DNA from: Dryococelus australis
Taxonomy: Eukaryota > Arthropoda > Insecta > Phasmatodea > Phasmatidae
Direction of reading: 5' to 3'
NCBI GenBank assembly: GCA_029891345.1
Contig: CM057009.1
Coordinates: forward strand, 311,030,166-311,094,165
DNA length: 64,000 nucleotides
The position numbers and the translations under genes were made by a program. Positions 49,401 through 60,008 of this stretch are shown piece by piece; the first letter of the stretch is position 1; each line of letters opens with the position of its first letter. The notes under the pieces were generated by a model that saw only the letters and a program-made list of their open reading frames with translations, did no database searches and was not told where the DNA came from.

Positions 49401-52400
49401 GAAGTGGCACAAGTTGCAGTAGTTCCTCCAAACACGCTCCGCACCGGATTCTCGTCACCCTGCTTACTACTTCTTTCAGAGAGTATTTCTGTAAACATGT
49501 CCCGAGCTCGTGCGCATTGTGAGACGTCCTGAAGCATGCCTCGGGAAACTTCTTACGACAAGGGGGGAAATGAGAGGCGGAGAAGTGGCACAACTTGCAG
49601 TTGATCCTCCAAACACGCTCAGCACCGTATTCTCGCCGCCTTGCTTAATTCTTCTTTCAGCGAGTATTTCTATAAACATGTCCCGATCTCATTCCCGTTG
49701 TGTGAAGTCCTGCTGCTTGTCTCGGGAAACTTCTTCAGACAAGGGGGGAGGGGAAGAGAGTTGGAGTAGTGGCACAAGTTGCAATAGTTCCTCCAAACAC
49801 GCTCCGCACCGGATTCTCGTCACCCTGCTTACTACTTCATTCTCCAGTATTTCTGTAAACATGTCCCGAGCTCGTGCGGGTTGTGTGACGTCATGCTGTG
49901 TGCCTCGGGAAACATCTTTCGCCAAGTGTTGGGGGGGGGGGGGGAGACAGGCGGAGAAGTGGCGCAGCTGCCGTAGTTCCTACACAATGATCCGCACTGA
50001 ATTCTCGCCACGCTGCTTACTGCTTCTTTCAGCGAGTATTTCTGTAAATATGTCGCGAGCCCGTGCGCGTTGTGAGACGTACTGCAGCGTGCCTAGGGAA
50101 ATTTCTTACAACAAGGGTTGGAAAGAATGGAGGACAAGTGTCACAAACTGCCGTAGTTCCTCCAAAATGCTCAGCACCGAATTCTCGCCGCCCTGCTTAC
50201 TACTTATTTCAGCGAGAATTTCTGTAATCATGTCCCGAGCTCGTGCACGTTGTGAGACGTCCTGCCGCGTGCCTTGGGAAACTTCTTCTTTTGACAATAG
50301 GGGAGAGGCGTAGAAGTTGCAGTAGTTCTTCCAAACACGCTCCGCACCGGATTCTCTCCACCCTGCTTACTACTTCATGCAGCGAGTATTTCTATAAACA
50401 TGTCCCGAGCTCGTGCGCGTTGTGAGACGTTCTACAGCGTGCCTTGGAATACTTTTATGACAAGAGGGGGGAGAGAGTGGGAGAAGTGGCACAAGTTTCA
50501 TTAGTTCCTCCAAACACGCTCCGCACCGGATTCACGCCACCCTGCTTACTTCTTCATGCTGTGAGTATTTCTGTAAATATATCCCGAGCTCGTGCGCATT
50601 GTGGATTTCATGCAGCGTGCCTCGGGAAATTACTTTCGCCATGGGAAGGGGGTGAAAGAGAGGCTGAGAAGTAGCACAAGCTGCCACAGTTCCTCCAAAC
50701 ATGCTCCTCACAGGATTCTTGCCGCCCTGCTTACTACTCCTTTCAGCTAGTATTTCTGGAAACATGTCCCGAGCTCGTGCGCGTAGTGAGACGTCCTGTA
50801 GCATGCCTCGGGAAACTTCTAATGACAATGGGCGGGGGGAGAAGAGAGGCGGAGAAGTGGCACAAGTTGATGTTGATCCTCCAAACATGCTCCGCATAGT
50901 ATTCTCGCCGACTTGCTTAATTTTTCTTTCAGCGAGTATTTCTATAAACATGTCCCGAGCTCGTGCGCATTGTGAGACGTCCTGCAGCGTGCCTCCGGAA
51001 ACTTCTTAAGACAAGGGGGTTGGTGAAGAGAGGCAGAGAAGTGGCACAAGCTACCATAGTTACTCCAAACACGCTCCGCTCCGGATTCTCGCCGCCCTGC
51101 TTACTACTTCTTTTAGCGAGTATTTCTGTAAAAATGTCCCGAGCTCGTGCGAGTTATGAGACGTCCTGCAGCGTGCCTTGGGAAACTTCTAACAAAACAC
51201 GGGGGGGGGGGGGGATGAAGGCGGAGAAGTGGCACAAGCTGCCGTAGTTCCTCCAAACATGCTCCGCACCGGATTCTCACCGCCCTGCTTACATACTCTT
51301 TCAGCGAGTTTTTCTGTAAACATGTCCCGTGCTCGTGCACATTGTGAGACGTCCTGAAGCATGCCTCGGGAAACTTCTTACGACAAGGGGTTGATAAGAG
51401 AGGCGGAGAAGTGGCACAAGTAGCAGTTTATCCTCCAAACACGCTCCGCACCGTATTCTCGCCGCCTTGCTTAATTCTTCTTTCAGCGAGTATTTCTATA
51501 AACATGTCCCGAGCTCGTGCACGTTGTGAGACGTCCTGAAGCATGCCTCGGGAAACTTATTACCACAAGGGGGTGAAAAGAGAGGCGGAGAAGTGGCACA
51601 AGTTGCACTAGTTCCTCCAAACACGCTCCACACCGGATTCTCGCCGCCATGCTTACTAACTCTTTCAGCGAGTATTTCTGTAAACATGTCCCGAGATCGT
51701 GCGCGTTGTGAGACGTCCTGTAGGGTGCCTCGGGAAACTTCTTCTTTAGACAAGGGGGGAGAGGAGAAGAAGTTGCAATAGTTCCTCCATGCACGCTCCG
51801 AACCGGATTCTTACCAACCTGCCTACTATTTATTTCGGCAAGTATTTCTGTAAACATGTAATGATCTCGTGCACGTTGTGTGACGTCCTGCAGCATGCCT
51901 CGGGAAATTTCTTTCGTCAAAGGCGGGGGGAAGGGAGGTGGAGAAGTTGCACAAGCTGACTAGTCCCTCCAAACATTCTCCGCACCAGATTCTCTCCGCC
52001 TGCTTTCTACTTCTTTCAGCGAGTATTTCTGTAAACATGTCCCGATCTCGTGCACGTAGTGAGACCTCCTGCAGCGTGCCTCGGGAATCTTCTTTTGTCA
52101 ATGGCGTGGTGAATGGGGCTGGAGAAGTGGCACAAGCTGCCGTAGTTCCTCCAAACACGCTCCGCACCGGATTCTCGCTGCCCTGCTTACTATATCTTTC
52201 AGCGAGTATTTCTGAAAACATGTCCTGAGCTCGTGCGTGTTGTGAGAAGTCCTGTAGCGTGCCTCGGGAAACTTCTTCTTTTCGACAAGGGGCGGGGGAG
52301 AGGCGGAGAAGTTGCAGTTGTTCCTCCAAACATGTTCCGCACGGGATTCTCGCCGCCCTGCTTACTACTTCTTTCAGCGAGTATTTCTGTAGACATGTCC

Positions 52401-52456
52401 CGAGCTCGTGCGCGTTCTGAGACGTCCTGCAGCGTGCCTTGGGAAACTTCTTACTT

Positions 52457-52941
52457 ACAGTGTTATGTTTCAAACACAGCTCACGAATGAATTTTAATTT
52501 TTTGGATTAGAATTAAATTCTTTCTCTTCATGTCCCCTGAGTTAATATTTTTTACTAATAAATATAAATATGTCTTTTCATGCGCATCTGCACGTCGTGG
52601 CGACTATAACTGTCTTTTTTTTTCTTGTTCCAGAAAGATGGAGGTTTTTTTTTGTGGTATTGAAACTAGTGTTACAGGAAACGAAATAATTTTTAGGAGT
52701 AACAATGACTGAGCAAAAATTTTAAAGTCTTGGCAGATTGTTGGAAGATATTTTCGTCAGTGATACTGAGAGTGTGTATCGCAGACGAAAAAATCGGCTA
52801 ATGCTAGCTGTCAGAACGTCGCTCCGCCTAACTATCGGTGTTTCGATTTGTTATTGGACCTCCTTTACTCTAACTACTTTGAGTTTGTGGGCGGAAGACT
52901 TTATTTACCAATTAGTAGATAAATGATTTGAACTGCCAAAG
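52457..52941. other. junction between satellite and polymerase relic
   Basis: The sequence turns AT-rich immediately after the satellite. Short frames near 52636-52712 and 52738-52926 may be remains of the N-terminal part of the polymerase-containing protein, but they show no motif I can name. Confidence 0.3.
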
Positions 52942-55127
52942 TTGGCTGCGGGAATTTGGAGCGTAATTGTTCCGATGAAGCCAAAAACCCTAGCTGATAA
53001 AGCTAGGTTGGTGGCTCAAAAATGTTGTCCCATTTGTAAGGAAAAGCTCGGGACAGAGTTTGTTGTCGATCAAGACCATCTGACGGGCGAAATCAGAGGT
53101 AGTGCACATAAAAAAAATGCAACTTTAACTCCAGACTGACCAAGAGACAACATGTCGCTGTCTTTCATAACCTGCAAAATTATGATGGTCACTTTCTCGT
53201 AAGACATTTCTCTGGACGTCATGTAACACAATATACGATGGAACCATGGTAATCGAAAATCCGGGTAAAATCCAGGTGATTGGAATGACCCTAGAGAAAT
53301 ATAAATCCATCGCCAAACAAATTACCAATTGGATTGATTTCAAACAAAAAGAGTGACATTTAAAAGTATGTTTTATTGATTTATTCCAATTTATGTGCGC
53401 ATATCTGGAAACTTTGGCAGGTAATTTTAACCCGCGCAATTGAGTCCCGCCCGCTCGAGGTTTCCAGATAACACCCTATTTGAACTGGCAAAATTTGAGA
53501 GAGTTTTTCCTTGTGACTTTGCTAAGTCGACAACAGCCAGTCTGGTGCGCACTTCACTCCCACCAAATGACGCATCGTAATGCAATGAAAGACGAAGGCA
53601 TTAGCGATCAGGATTACGGTCATGCTCAAGCCTCGTGGGATGCATTCAACTGCACAAACTTGTTGAAGTACGCGATTCATTATTTACGCGTTGGCGCATT
53701 TTTGCTGGCAGATGTTTTGAGAATTTCAGGACCATATGTTTGGTTCATTGCGGTCTTGATCCCGCCGTGTATGTCACAGCTCCATCTCTTTCACGGGACG
53801 CTTTATTGCCAATGACATGTGCGCGGCTAGAGTTGTTGACTGACCCGGACATGTATCTTTTTTGTCAAACACAGTGTTAGGGGCAGCATTGCCCAGGTTT
53901 CCAGAAGCCGAGAATATTTACATTGGCGAAGATAACGACCCCCGTGTGGAATCCTAATATCAATGTTATTTCGACCTAAACGGGCTGTACAGTCACGCGA
54001 TGCGATGCGCGCTTCCCATTGGCAATTTTAAGTGGGCTGAGTCTGACACGTTTTTATCGTGAGATTTCGCGAACATGATGAATGACGGTGACACTTGCTT
54101 TTTCCGCGGATGTGGTTTTGTCTTTTCCATACGAATGCCGCAATGCACTATCAGATATGCCTTTGGTCCCAGTAACTGGCATACTTCCGAACGGCACGGC
54201 GAAACACTGAAGCTCTATTTGATGTATGGGGCCAAACTTGGCTCTGTTCATCGCGTTCTGCGCTGTGAGCAGAAGGAAAGGATAGCGCCGTACATCGAAT
54301 TAAAATTGACAAGCATGCTCAGCCAGCGAACGAATTTGAGAAATCATTTTTAAACTCGTGAATAATTCCGTATATGGAAAAACTTTGCAGAATGTCCTCT
54401 GGTAAAGTGACATAAGAGTCGTTTCCAGGTATGACATGATCTACCGGGCTGCGGAGCTCATAGGTTGTCCTGCATTCCAGGCACGGCAAATCATCGATGA
54501 AAGTCTAGTCCTGATCGAGGTGCCAAAGAGCTCTGTTACGTTTAACAAATCTTCGTACACTGGTGTTGCCATTCTTGACCTTTCCAAATTTGCCCTACAT
54601 GAATTTCATTATCAGTACATGCGTACAAAATTTCATCCGCCAGCCTTGCACCTCTTGTATTGCGACACCGATTCCTGGTCTATTATGTTGCTTATGATGA
54701 TGTGTATGAAGTATTTGCCCCATATTTAAAAGTGCAGTTTGATACACCTAACTATGCACTCTATAATCCGCAAAAATTCTCACGTGAGAACAAAGGACGT
54801 TCGGGGGTTATGAAAGACGAATGTGGTGGTCGCATAGTCACACACATTATAGGTTTATGTCCCAAGATTTTCGCAAACAGTGTTGCGAATGAGCAGTATA
54901 TATGTAAGGCGCATGGTGTAAAATCTAACATCCTGCAGAAACTCCGTTACAGGGATTATCGGGATTGCCTCGAAAACTGCACCAGGGTTTTGGGTGCCCG
55001 ATATCACCTTTGTTCGCCTGGTCACGAAGTCTAAACGGAACGCGTGACCAAAGTAGTGTTATCGGGTTTGGACGATCAGCGATACATTGAAGCAGATGTA
55101 GTATCGACCTTATACTGGAGACACTAA
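52942..55127 (+). pseudogene. HNH (endonuclease VII-like) + family B DNA polymerase of Polinton/adintovirus type, broken
   Basis: Family B polymerase of the protein-primed type, which would copy the linear element; long dead here. N-terminal HNH/endonuclease VII-like knuckle: CPICKEKL (about 53026-53049) and DHLTGEIRGSAH (about 53074-53109); the second cysteine pair is lost. Then an exonuclease II-like NLQNYDGHF near 53169, a degenerate stretch, polymerase motif A DLNGLYSHAM at 53973-54002, motif B NNSVYGKT at 54361-54384 and motif C YCDTDS at 54658-54675, so both motif C aspartates are kept. MKDECGGRI and IIGLCPKIFA follow near 54810-54880, and the end DDQRYIEADVVSTLYWRH stops at 55125-55127. 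Reading passes through frames 1, 3, 2, 1, 3, 1 and 3, which means at least six frame changes plus stops. The coding length of about 2.2 kb is shorter than expected for the family, so parts are deleted. Confidence 0.85.
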
Positions 55128-55336
55128 AGAATCCCTGCCAGAATTTTTTTCCACAACATTAGCCTCAGTACCACAGGAACGTCAGCCCTTCCAACTTCCA
55201 TGCCAACTGCCAGCACCGCACCCAGCGCCACAAACTGTTCCACAGTTAGCTTCGTAATCTGCTCCGCAATCAGCACCGCAGCTGTCTGCAACCACTCCAC
55301 CACCTGCTGCATAAACATCGACGTCCCCCTCTCCAC
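55124..55336 (-). CDS. small antisense open frame meeting the polymerase tail to tail
   Basis: A 70-codon frame whose stop codon overlaps the polymerase stop codon on the other strand. The predicted peptide is rich in hydrophobic and amphipathic stretches (WLQTAAVLIAEQI, ALGAVLAVGMEVG) and ends with a basic/hydrophobic tail. I recognise no family. In the plus direction the same DNA is proline- and glutamine-rich with stops. It may be chance. Confidence 0.2.
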   Translation of the reverse strand: MERGTSMFMQQVVEWLQTAAVLIAEQITKLTVEQFVALGAVLAVGMEVGRADVPVVLRLMLWKKILAGIL

Positions 55337-56903
55337 TTATGATGATGTTCCTATCTCGAACAACATGCAGTTTGCCTAACAGCAGGGCATGCTAACAGCT
55401 ACCTGTTAATAACTGTCTCTCTTCAGAAATCCATCGAACATGTATTCGATCCAACACCCTCTGTGGTCGTTTTTGTCACAATCACCATTCAACCAAGAAA
55501 GTCTCTACATTACTCCATGTGGTTCTCTTCACAGCGTAGGATCGCAAATTGTCATCTGAAATTTTTAATCAGCGAAAATACAGTGCAACAAATCTCCAAC
55601 TTATCTTGAAGCTATGTGTATGAAGCCTTGGTGGTGTGTATGTACTTGGCAAAACATGATGATAACATACCCGGATATGACGTATGAATAGTATATAGTA
55701 AATTTTAAAATAGAGACGTCCGCCACAACGCCCAGAGTTTTTGTAAATATCATATGTTTTAGTTTTAATGATTTGTAAGAAGATTGTTTTTGTTGTACGT
55801 ATGTTTTACTGAAGTGGAAGATTGTTATTGTATATTATGTAAAGAAGAATATTTTTTTACAAATGGGTAGGAATGTTGTAAATTGATTGTATGAAGTGTT
55901 TGTAAATATTTGTTCTTGTTTTTAAATGGGATGTCTTGTAAATAATTTGGTTTTAAAAATTTAAAAATATTTTCAAGAAGAGTGTTTACAAAATGTGTGA
56001 GAATGTTGCAAAATGTTTGTAAATATCTTTTTGTGAGTAATTGTATTAAGCATGTTTTAGTAACTTTGGAAATAAAAATATTTAAATGTTTAAAGTAATA
56101 ATGTGGCTTGTTATTTGTTTAATTCCTTAAGTCGTTTTAATATATATTTTTTTTTACACTATTTAACTTTGCATGAATGTGGAGATGGAGTATTTGTGAT
56201 CGATGAAGTGTCTGGATATTTCTTTTTTATTCGACACTAACATGATTTGGACGATTTGAAAACCGAGGAGTATGGAAGAACACTGAGATGAAAAGACTGT
56301 GGGAACTGGAGAAATCCCAAGAAAATCCTGCTGGAGATTGATCCTGCAAAGACGTTAGTGAGAGGCGAACTACACTTAAAAGTTTAAAATAGTGAATCTA
56401 ACATTAAAGTTATATTTTCAATAATAAAGAATCCATGAATGGAAAAATGTGGGAAGCTGCAGTGGGCTTGGCGGAAGGCGAAAGTGGTCTGGAAGGGATA
56501 TACAGTTACAGCTAGAGAGACCCAGGTGTAAATTTAACGACCTTTTCTCTGGACAACGGGACAATCGACTACTGCTGCTCCAAGACGCCCTTCGCCCTGC
56601 ATGACAAGTGACGGTGTGCAATAACTTTGTCATGTAAAAACGTAATTATCAATCACTCGATGATTGCTACTGTTTTCAACAATAAAAACCTCATAATATA
56701 CCAAATTTACTATGCCTGTGTGTCAACACGAGGTTGTCTGCTGGTATATTTGGTCTAACACACATACTTTGAACAAACTCCGGACACCTAAAGACATTCA
56801 ACATATACGTGCGTCTATAATTTTTTTAATTATTCGTGCAATGTTTCATTCAAATCGTTCGGCTAGTATTTGTACATTTCTCACAAATTATATGCAATTT
56901 TTT
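55337..56903. other. AT-rich stretch between polymerase relic and right inverted repeat
   Basis: No gene recognised. TGTAAAT-type words recur many times between 55690 and 56100. A possible polyadenylation signal, AATAAA, lies near 56071. A very worn SINE-like fragment may lie at 56235-56370. Confidence 0.4.
56235..56370 (-). mobile_element. possible ancient SINE fragment
   Basis: Words such as GAAAACCGAGGAGTATGG, GAGAAATCCCAAGAAAATCC and GTGAGAGGCGAACTAC occur in the order expected for the minus-strand SINE, with heavy divergence. Confidence 0.3.
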
Positions 56904-58135
56904 TCGCGAAACCTGCCGGTGAGTTCCGTTTCTGTAACTCATCTATCTACCGATATACTGTCGTGAAAGTTGGTAGACTTCGACAGAAGTTCTGTTCAAA
57001 ATAATTTATTTTAAATTGTTCTTATACATTGTTAATTTATATAACTCATTCATGCGGTTGAGTAAGTTAATAATTTTTTCCAGGGAAGTACGATTGTATG
57101 CAATTAATTGAAATCTTGGATTGGGGTAAGTTGTAAGTTTTGTGTCCGATTATGTGCTAAATATTTGTCCGTGTTAAAAAAAACGTTCCGAATATTTTGT
57201 GAAATTCTATGCTATTATTAAATAACTTTGTATGTAGTTAAAACGTTACGTTGTAGAGCCGATGAGGGAGGTATGCTTAAATTGTTTGTGGATAATAATT
57301 TGAACGAGTGCGCTTTTAATAAATCATTACACCTAGATTGGTAGGGAAAAAGTAAACTGGTGTTATGAATTTGTGCTCCATTCATAAGTAGGGTAAATAA
57401 TTTTCATTGCTTTGGACATGTGCGTTTTTAAATAGTCACCTTTAATAATTACTTCGTTGAATGTATACTTCTGAATGCATCGTTTGGTTCCATGTTTAGA
57501 CATTTCGTTAGGATATTAATATACCTCTTTCCCGACTCTTTATGGCAGAAGGATTGCTGGGGCGGAAAGTGAGTTTTCATTTTGACACGAAAATAGGGTA
57601 AGTTGGCTGTAATTCTTCTGGATTTGGGATAATTCGTTTATGTTCTCTATGCGATTACTTAGTATTTGATTCGATGAGAAATTTTATTCTGGTGCTTGAG
57701 ATATATTATATTGCTCGGGAAATAGTTTTTTGGGGATTATTCATATATTGTTGGTGTGTGTTTATGCTGCAGATTTATCCTGTTGTTTGTTATTAATTAT
57801 ATTGCTAGGAAACAGGACGTGTTAGTAAACTGCCTTTGTGTATTTGACCGTAAATCGTATTCATGTCTCTTTGCGTTTAATTGCTTTTAAATGCCTATTT
57901 ACTGATCATTTCACCGAAATACTATACTTCCTTATTACAAAACATTAATTTTGAAATACGCCTTTCCAAACTCCGCCATAACCTCAGTCTACAATCACAT
58001 GCCGTCCGAAGCGGACGTATCTTATGCCTCAGTCGCCTGCCAGAAGGTAAACGAACACCTCATCCATCCTTATCCTTATAATTAAATACTACACAATACA
58101 TAGATATGTACCCCACACCAGCACATCACACCTCA
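56904..58135 (-). repeat. right long inverted repeat
   Basis: Reverse-complement partner of 19169-19490. The inner block is at 56904-57050 and the outer block at about 57955-58135. The about 900 bp between them have no partner in the left copy, so the left copy has lost them or the right copy has gained them. The central part is AT-rich without recognisable genes. Confidence 0.9.
58003..58017. other. hairpin in the right inverted repeat
   Basis: CGTCCG / CGGACG stem with loop AAG, at the position matching the 11-bp-stem hairpin at 19278-19302. The outer stem positions have changed. Confidence 0.75.
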
Positions 58136-59043
58136 TTACGAATAGGAAAGATATTTTTGGCCGGTACTGAACATTACCAGACGTATTGCCCAATGAACTT
58201 TTCTGTGGTTAACTGATTACTTCTGTGGTTAACTGATTACAAGGATCACCTGCAATTTTTTTCGCGTTAAGGTTTACGCGCTGGTTAGCCTTCAATAGCC
58301 TAATTTTACACTTGTATCTTTCCTTTGGCTGTTAGCTGCCTGTCTTTGCATGAAGACAGTCTGTTGGGCGAGTTAGACCACAAGAATCATATTTCTCCGA
58401 TACTGATCGTCCGTGATTGGCAGGCAGAAAAATAAGACGCGAAACAATGCAAATAATTCAATCAAGAATTTGGGTGTGAGCTAAAGTTCTTTGGAGCAGA
58501 ACTTGTCCTAAAAAGTTTTGCGTGAGTGTGATATAGGTTGGTAAACGTTCCCTTACTGATTTGTGAAACGTGCCACAGACCTAAATTAGGAATGATTAAT
58601 ATTCCAAGAACCAGGCACAAAACATATAACACGTTGGCTATGACGGTGGAACAAGTACTGTGTCGGGGCGAATAAAAAAAAATGGCTTGCTTATAATAAT
58701 TGACCCCACAAACTAAACTAAATCTGAGAGGGTTAAAACGATCGGGAGCATAAACTGATGCTAAACAACCTAATTGAGAATTATATATATATATATCACT
58801 GGAGGGAAAAAGAACAATTCCGAGAAAAGAGGATCCGAGGCTAAAATGTTTGTCAAATTTGTGAACAAATGTGTTGACAATGTGATGCATTCGCGTTGAG
58901 GTATTCATCACCGACTAAAACTATACAGTCCCTTGTTGCTTAAAATATCATGCTAAAAGACCTGTGTTAAACAATTGATAAGGTCCTGCAAAATTCCGTT
59001 ATTGTGCGGCAGCACAAAATAATTCAAGTCGTCTATGTTGTCA
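58136..59043. other. AT-rich stretch, one long open frame of doubtful value
   Basis: A 20-bp tandem duplication lies at 58201-58240. A 149-codon minus-strand frame spans 58462-58911 and includes one strongly hydrophobic segment, but no family is recognised and it contains a TA microsatellite near 58782. Near 58981 a short CTGCAAAATTCCGTTATTG resembles one end of the hAT MITE family. Confidence 0.4.
58201..58240 (+). repeat. 20-bp perfect tandem duplication
   Basis: TTCTGTGGTTAACTGATTAC occurs twice without a gap. Confidence 0.95.
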
Positions 59044-59297
59044 GGGGCTGCTGTGGCTGAGCGGTTAGCCTGCTCGCCTCCCACCGTGTTAAATCCCGGC
59101 CGGGCCACTCCAGGGTTTCCGCATGTGAGAATCGTGCCGGACGATGCCGCTGGTTGCCGGGTTTTTATCGGGGATCACACATTTCCCCCCGCCCTTTTAT
59201 TCCGGTGCTGCTCCATACTCACCTCGGTCACCCTCATCGGCTCTCAAGTCTTCGCTGTTAAGAACCGCCCAAAACTCTTCACTCACTCATTCACTCT
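59044..59297 (+). mobile_element. tRNA-derived SINE, copy 6, head deletion
   Basis: Plus-strand copy with A-box GTGGCTGAGCGGTTAGCCTG. The segment after GCCTCCCACC is missing relative to copy 4 and the B-box has become GTGTTAAATCCC. Body words GTGCCGGACGATGCCGCTGG and GCTCTCAAGTCTTCGCTGTT; tail TTCACTCACTCATTCACTC. Confidence 0.85.
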
Positions 59298-59333
59298 AAG
59301 TTCTTACATGTGGTTGCTTCGCACGAGCGCTCT

Positions 59334-59351
59334 CCCCCCCCCCCCCCCCCC
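59334..59351 (+). repeat. C18 homopolymer
   Basis: Eighteen consecutive C just after the SINE, a likely assembly-sensitive site. Confidence 0.9.
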
Positions 59352-59430
59352 GGGCTGGCGTGATGGCAATTCCTCCCTGGTGCCGTTGTCGCCGACTTAG
59401 CAGTCATTGTGCGAATTCTATGGTCATCAC

Positions 59431-60008
59431 TAGATATGATTGTTTGTCGCGGGAAAAGTAGACCCTTTGCTAGTATTCATCTTACTGTACATATTTCCGG
59501 CAGTTTTATTTTCTTATTGGCTGACATACGTGCATGAAGTTACTATCCGATTGAACTGGGCCTATGAGGATTGTGATACTCTAAAGCGAAACCTTTATGA
59601 TTAGCCTGCAAATAACTTAGCCGAGTCAATACTTTGGTCATCCAATCATAAATGATAAGTAAACCAGCTATAGTGTAATCGAAGATATTTCTATGGGTTT
59701 TTATTATTGTTAGAGACGGTGTAAAATCGCGAAAATTATTTCAGCCAACATATCTTCTATAACACTGAACTAGTTTATTCTTTCACGACTGGATGAACAA
59801 CGTTTTAACGCGGCCAAATTGTTTGCAGACCAATCACGAGCCTTCTGCCTTACAACATGAGAAATCATCATTGGCCCAATGAAATGGAGTAGTAGCTTCA
59901 TACACGCATGGCCGGCAATAAGAAAAAAAATGTCGGACATGTGTACAGTAGCCCTACGTTGGATCCAAGCAAACGGTCAACGTTCCCCGCGATAAACCAT
60001 CATCTCTA
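59431..60008. mobile_element. foldback element B, copy 2 (uninterrupted)
   Basis: A 578-bp element made almost wholly of two inverted arms of about 270 bp. The left arm starts TAGATATGATTGTTTGTCGC; the right arm, read on the minus strand, starts TAGAGATGATGGTTTATCGC. The arms stay alignable nearly to the centre (about 59700-59740). No target duplication is visible. Its left arm is the empty-site reference for the two insertions in the copy at 14591. The TAGA start would suit a hAT-type mover. Confidence 0.8.

Larger units (their letters stand above)
24418..52456 (+). repeat. 28-kb GC-rich satellite array, about 150 monomers of ~187 bp
   Basis: Monomers of about 178-198 bp run head to tail. 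Conserved blocks in order: TCCCGAGCTCGTGCGCGTTG, GACGTCCTGCAGCGTGCCTC, GGGAAACTTCTTACAACAAG, a G-run of variable length, AGGCGGAGAAGTGGCACAAG, TAGTTCCTCCAAACACGCTC, CGCACCGGATTCTCGCCGCC, CTGCTTACTACTTCTTTCAG and CGAGTATTTCTGTAAACATG. The array starts after a G-run (24418) and stops just before one (52456). Monomers fall into subtypes that alternate in fixed order in places, so there is a higher-order layer. The array is clearly GC-richer than its flanks. Open frames across it appear in all six frames, restart at every monomer and change frame with its length variation, so they are not genes. It is neither rRNA nor tRNA. Confidence 0.97.
19169..58135. mobile_element. candidate Polinton/Maverick-like composite bounded by long TIRs
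   Basis: Inverted repeats at 19169-19490 and 56904-58135 enclose 37 kb. The enclosed DNA contains a broken HNH + family B DNA polymerase gene 1.8 kb from the right repeat, which is the marker gene of Polintons and adintoviruses. Usual Polintons are 15-20 kb; here a 28-kb satellite and other mobile elements lie inside. I see no retroviral-type integrase, packaging ATPase, protease or capsid gene, and no target-site duplication. The inverted repeats might instead be two separate copies of another element in opposite orientation. Confidence 0.5.

Noticed and set aside
24418-52456. Could the array be CRISPR-like (repeat plus spacers)?
   Set aside because: The whole unit is repeated, there are no unique spacers, the unit is about 187 bp, and the context is eukaryotic.
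24120-52473. Dozens of open frames of 60-267 codons in the satellite, including repeated arginine/serine/cysteine-rich peptides
   Set aside because: They occur on both strands and in all frames, restart at each monomer, and shift frame with monomer length. A GC-rich repeat without fixed stops produces this by itself.
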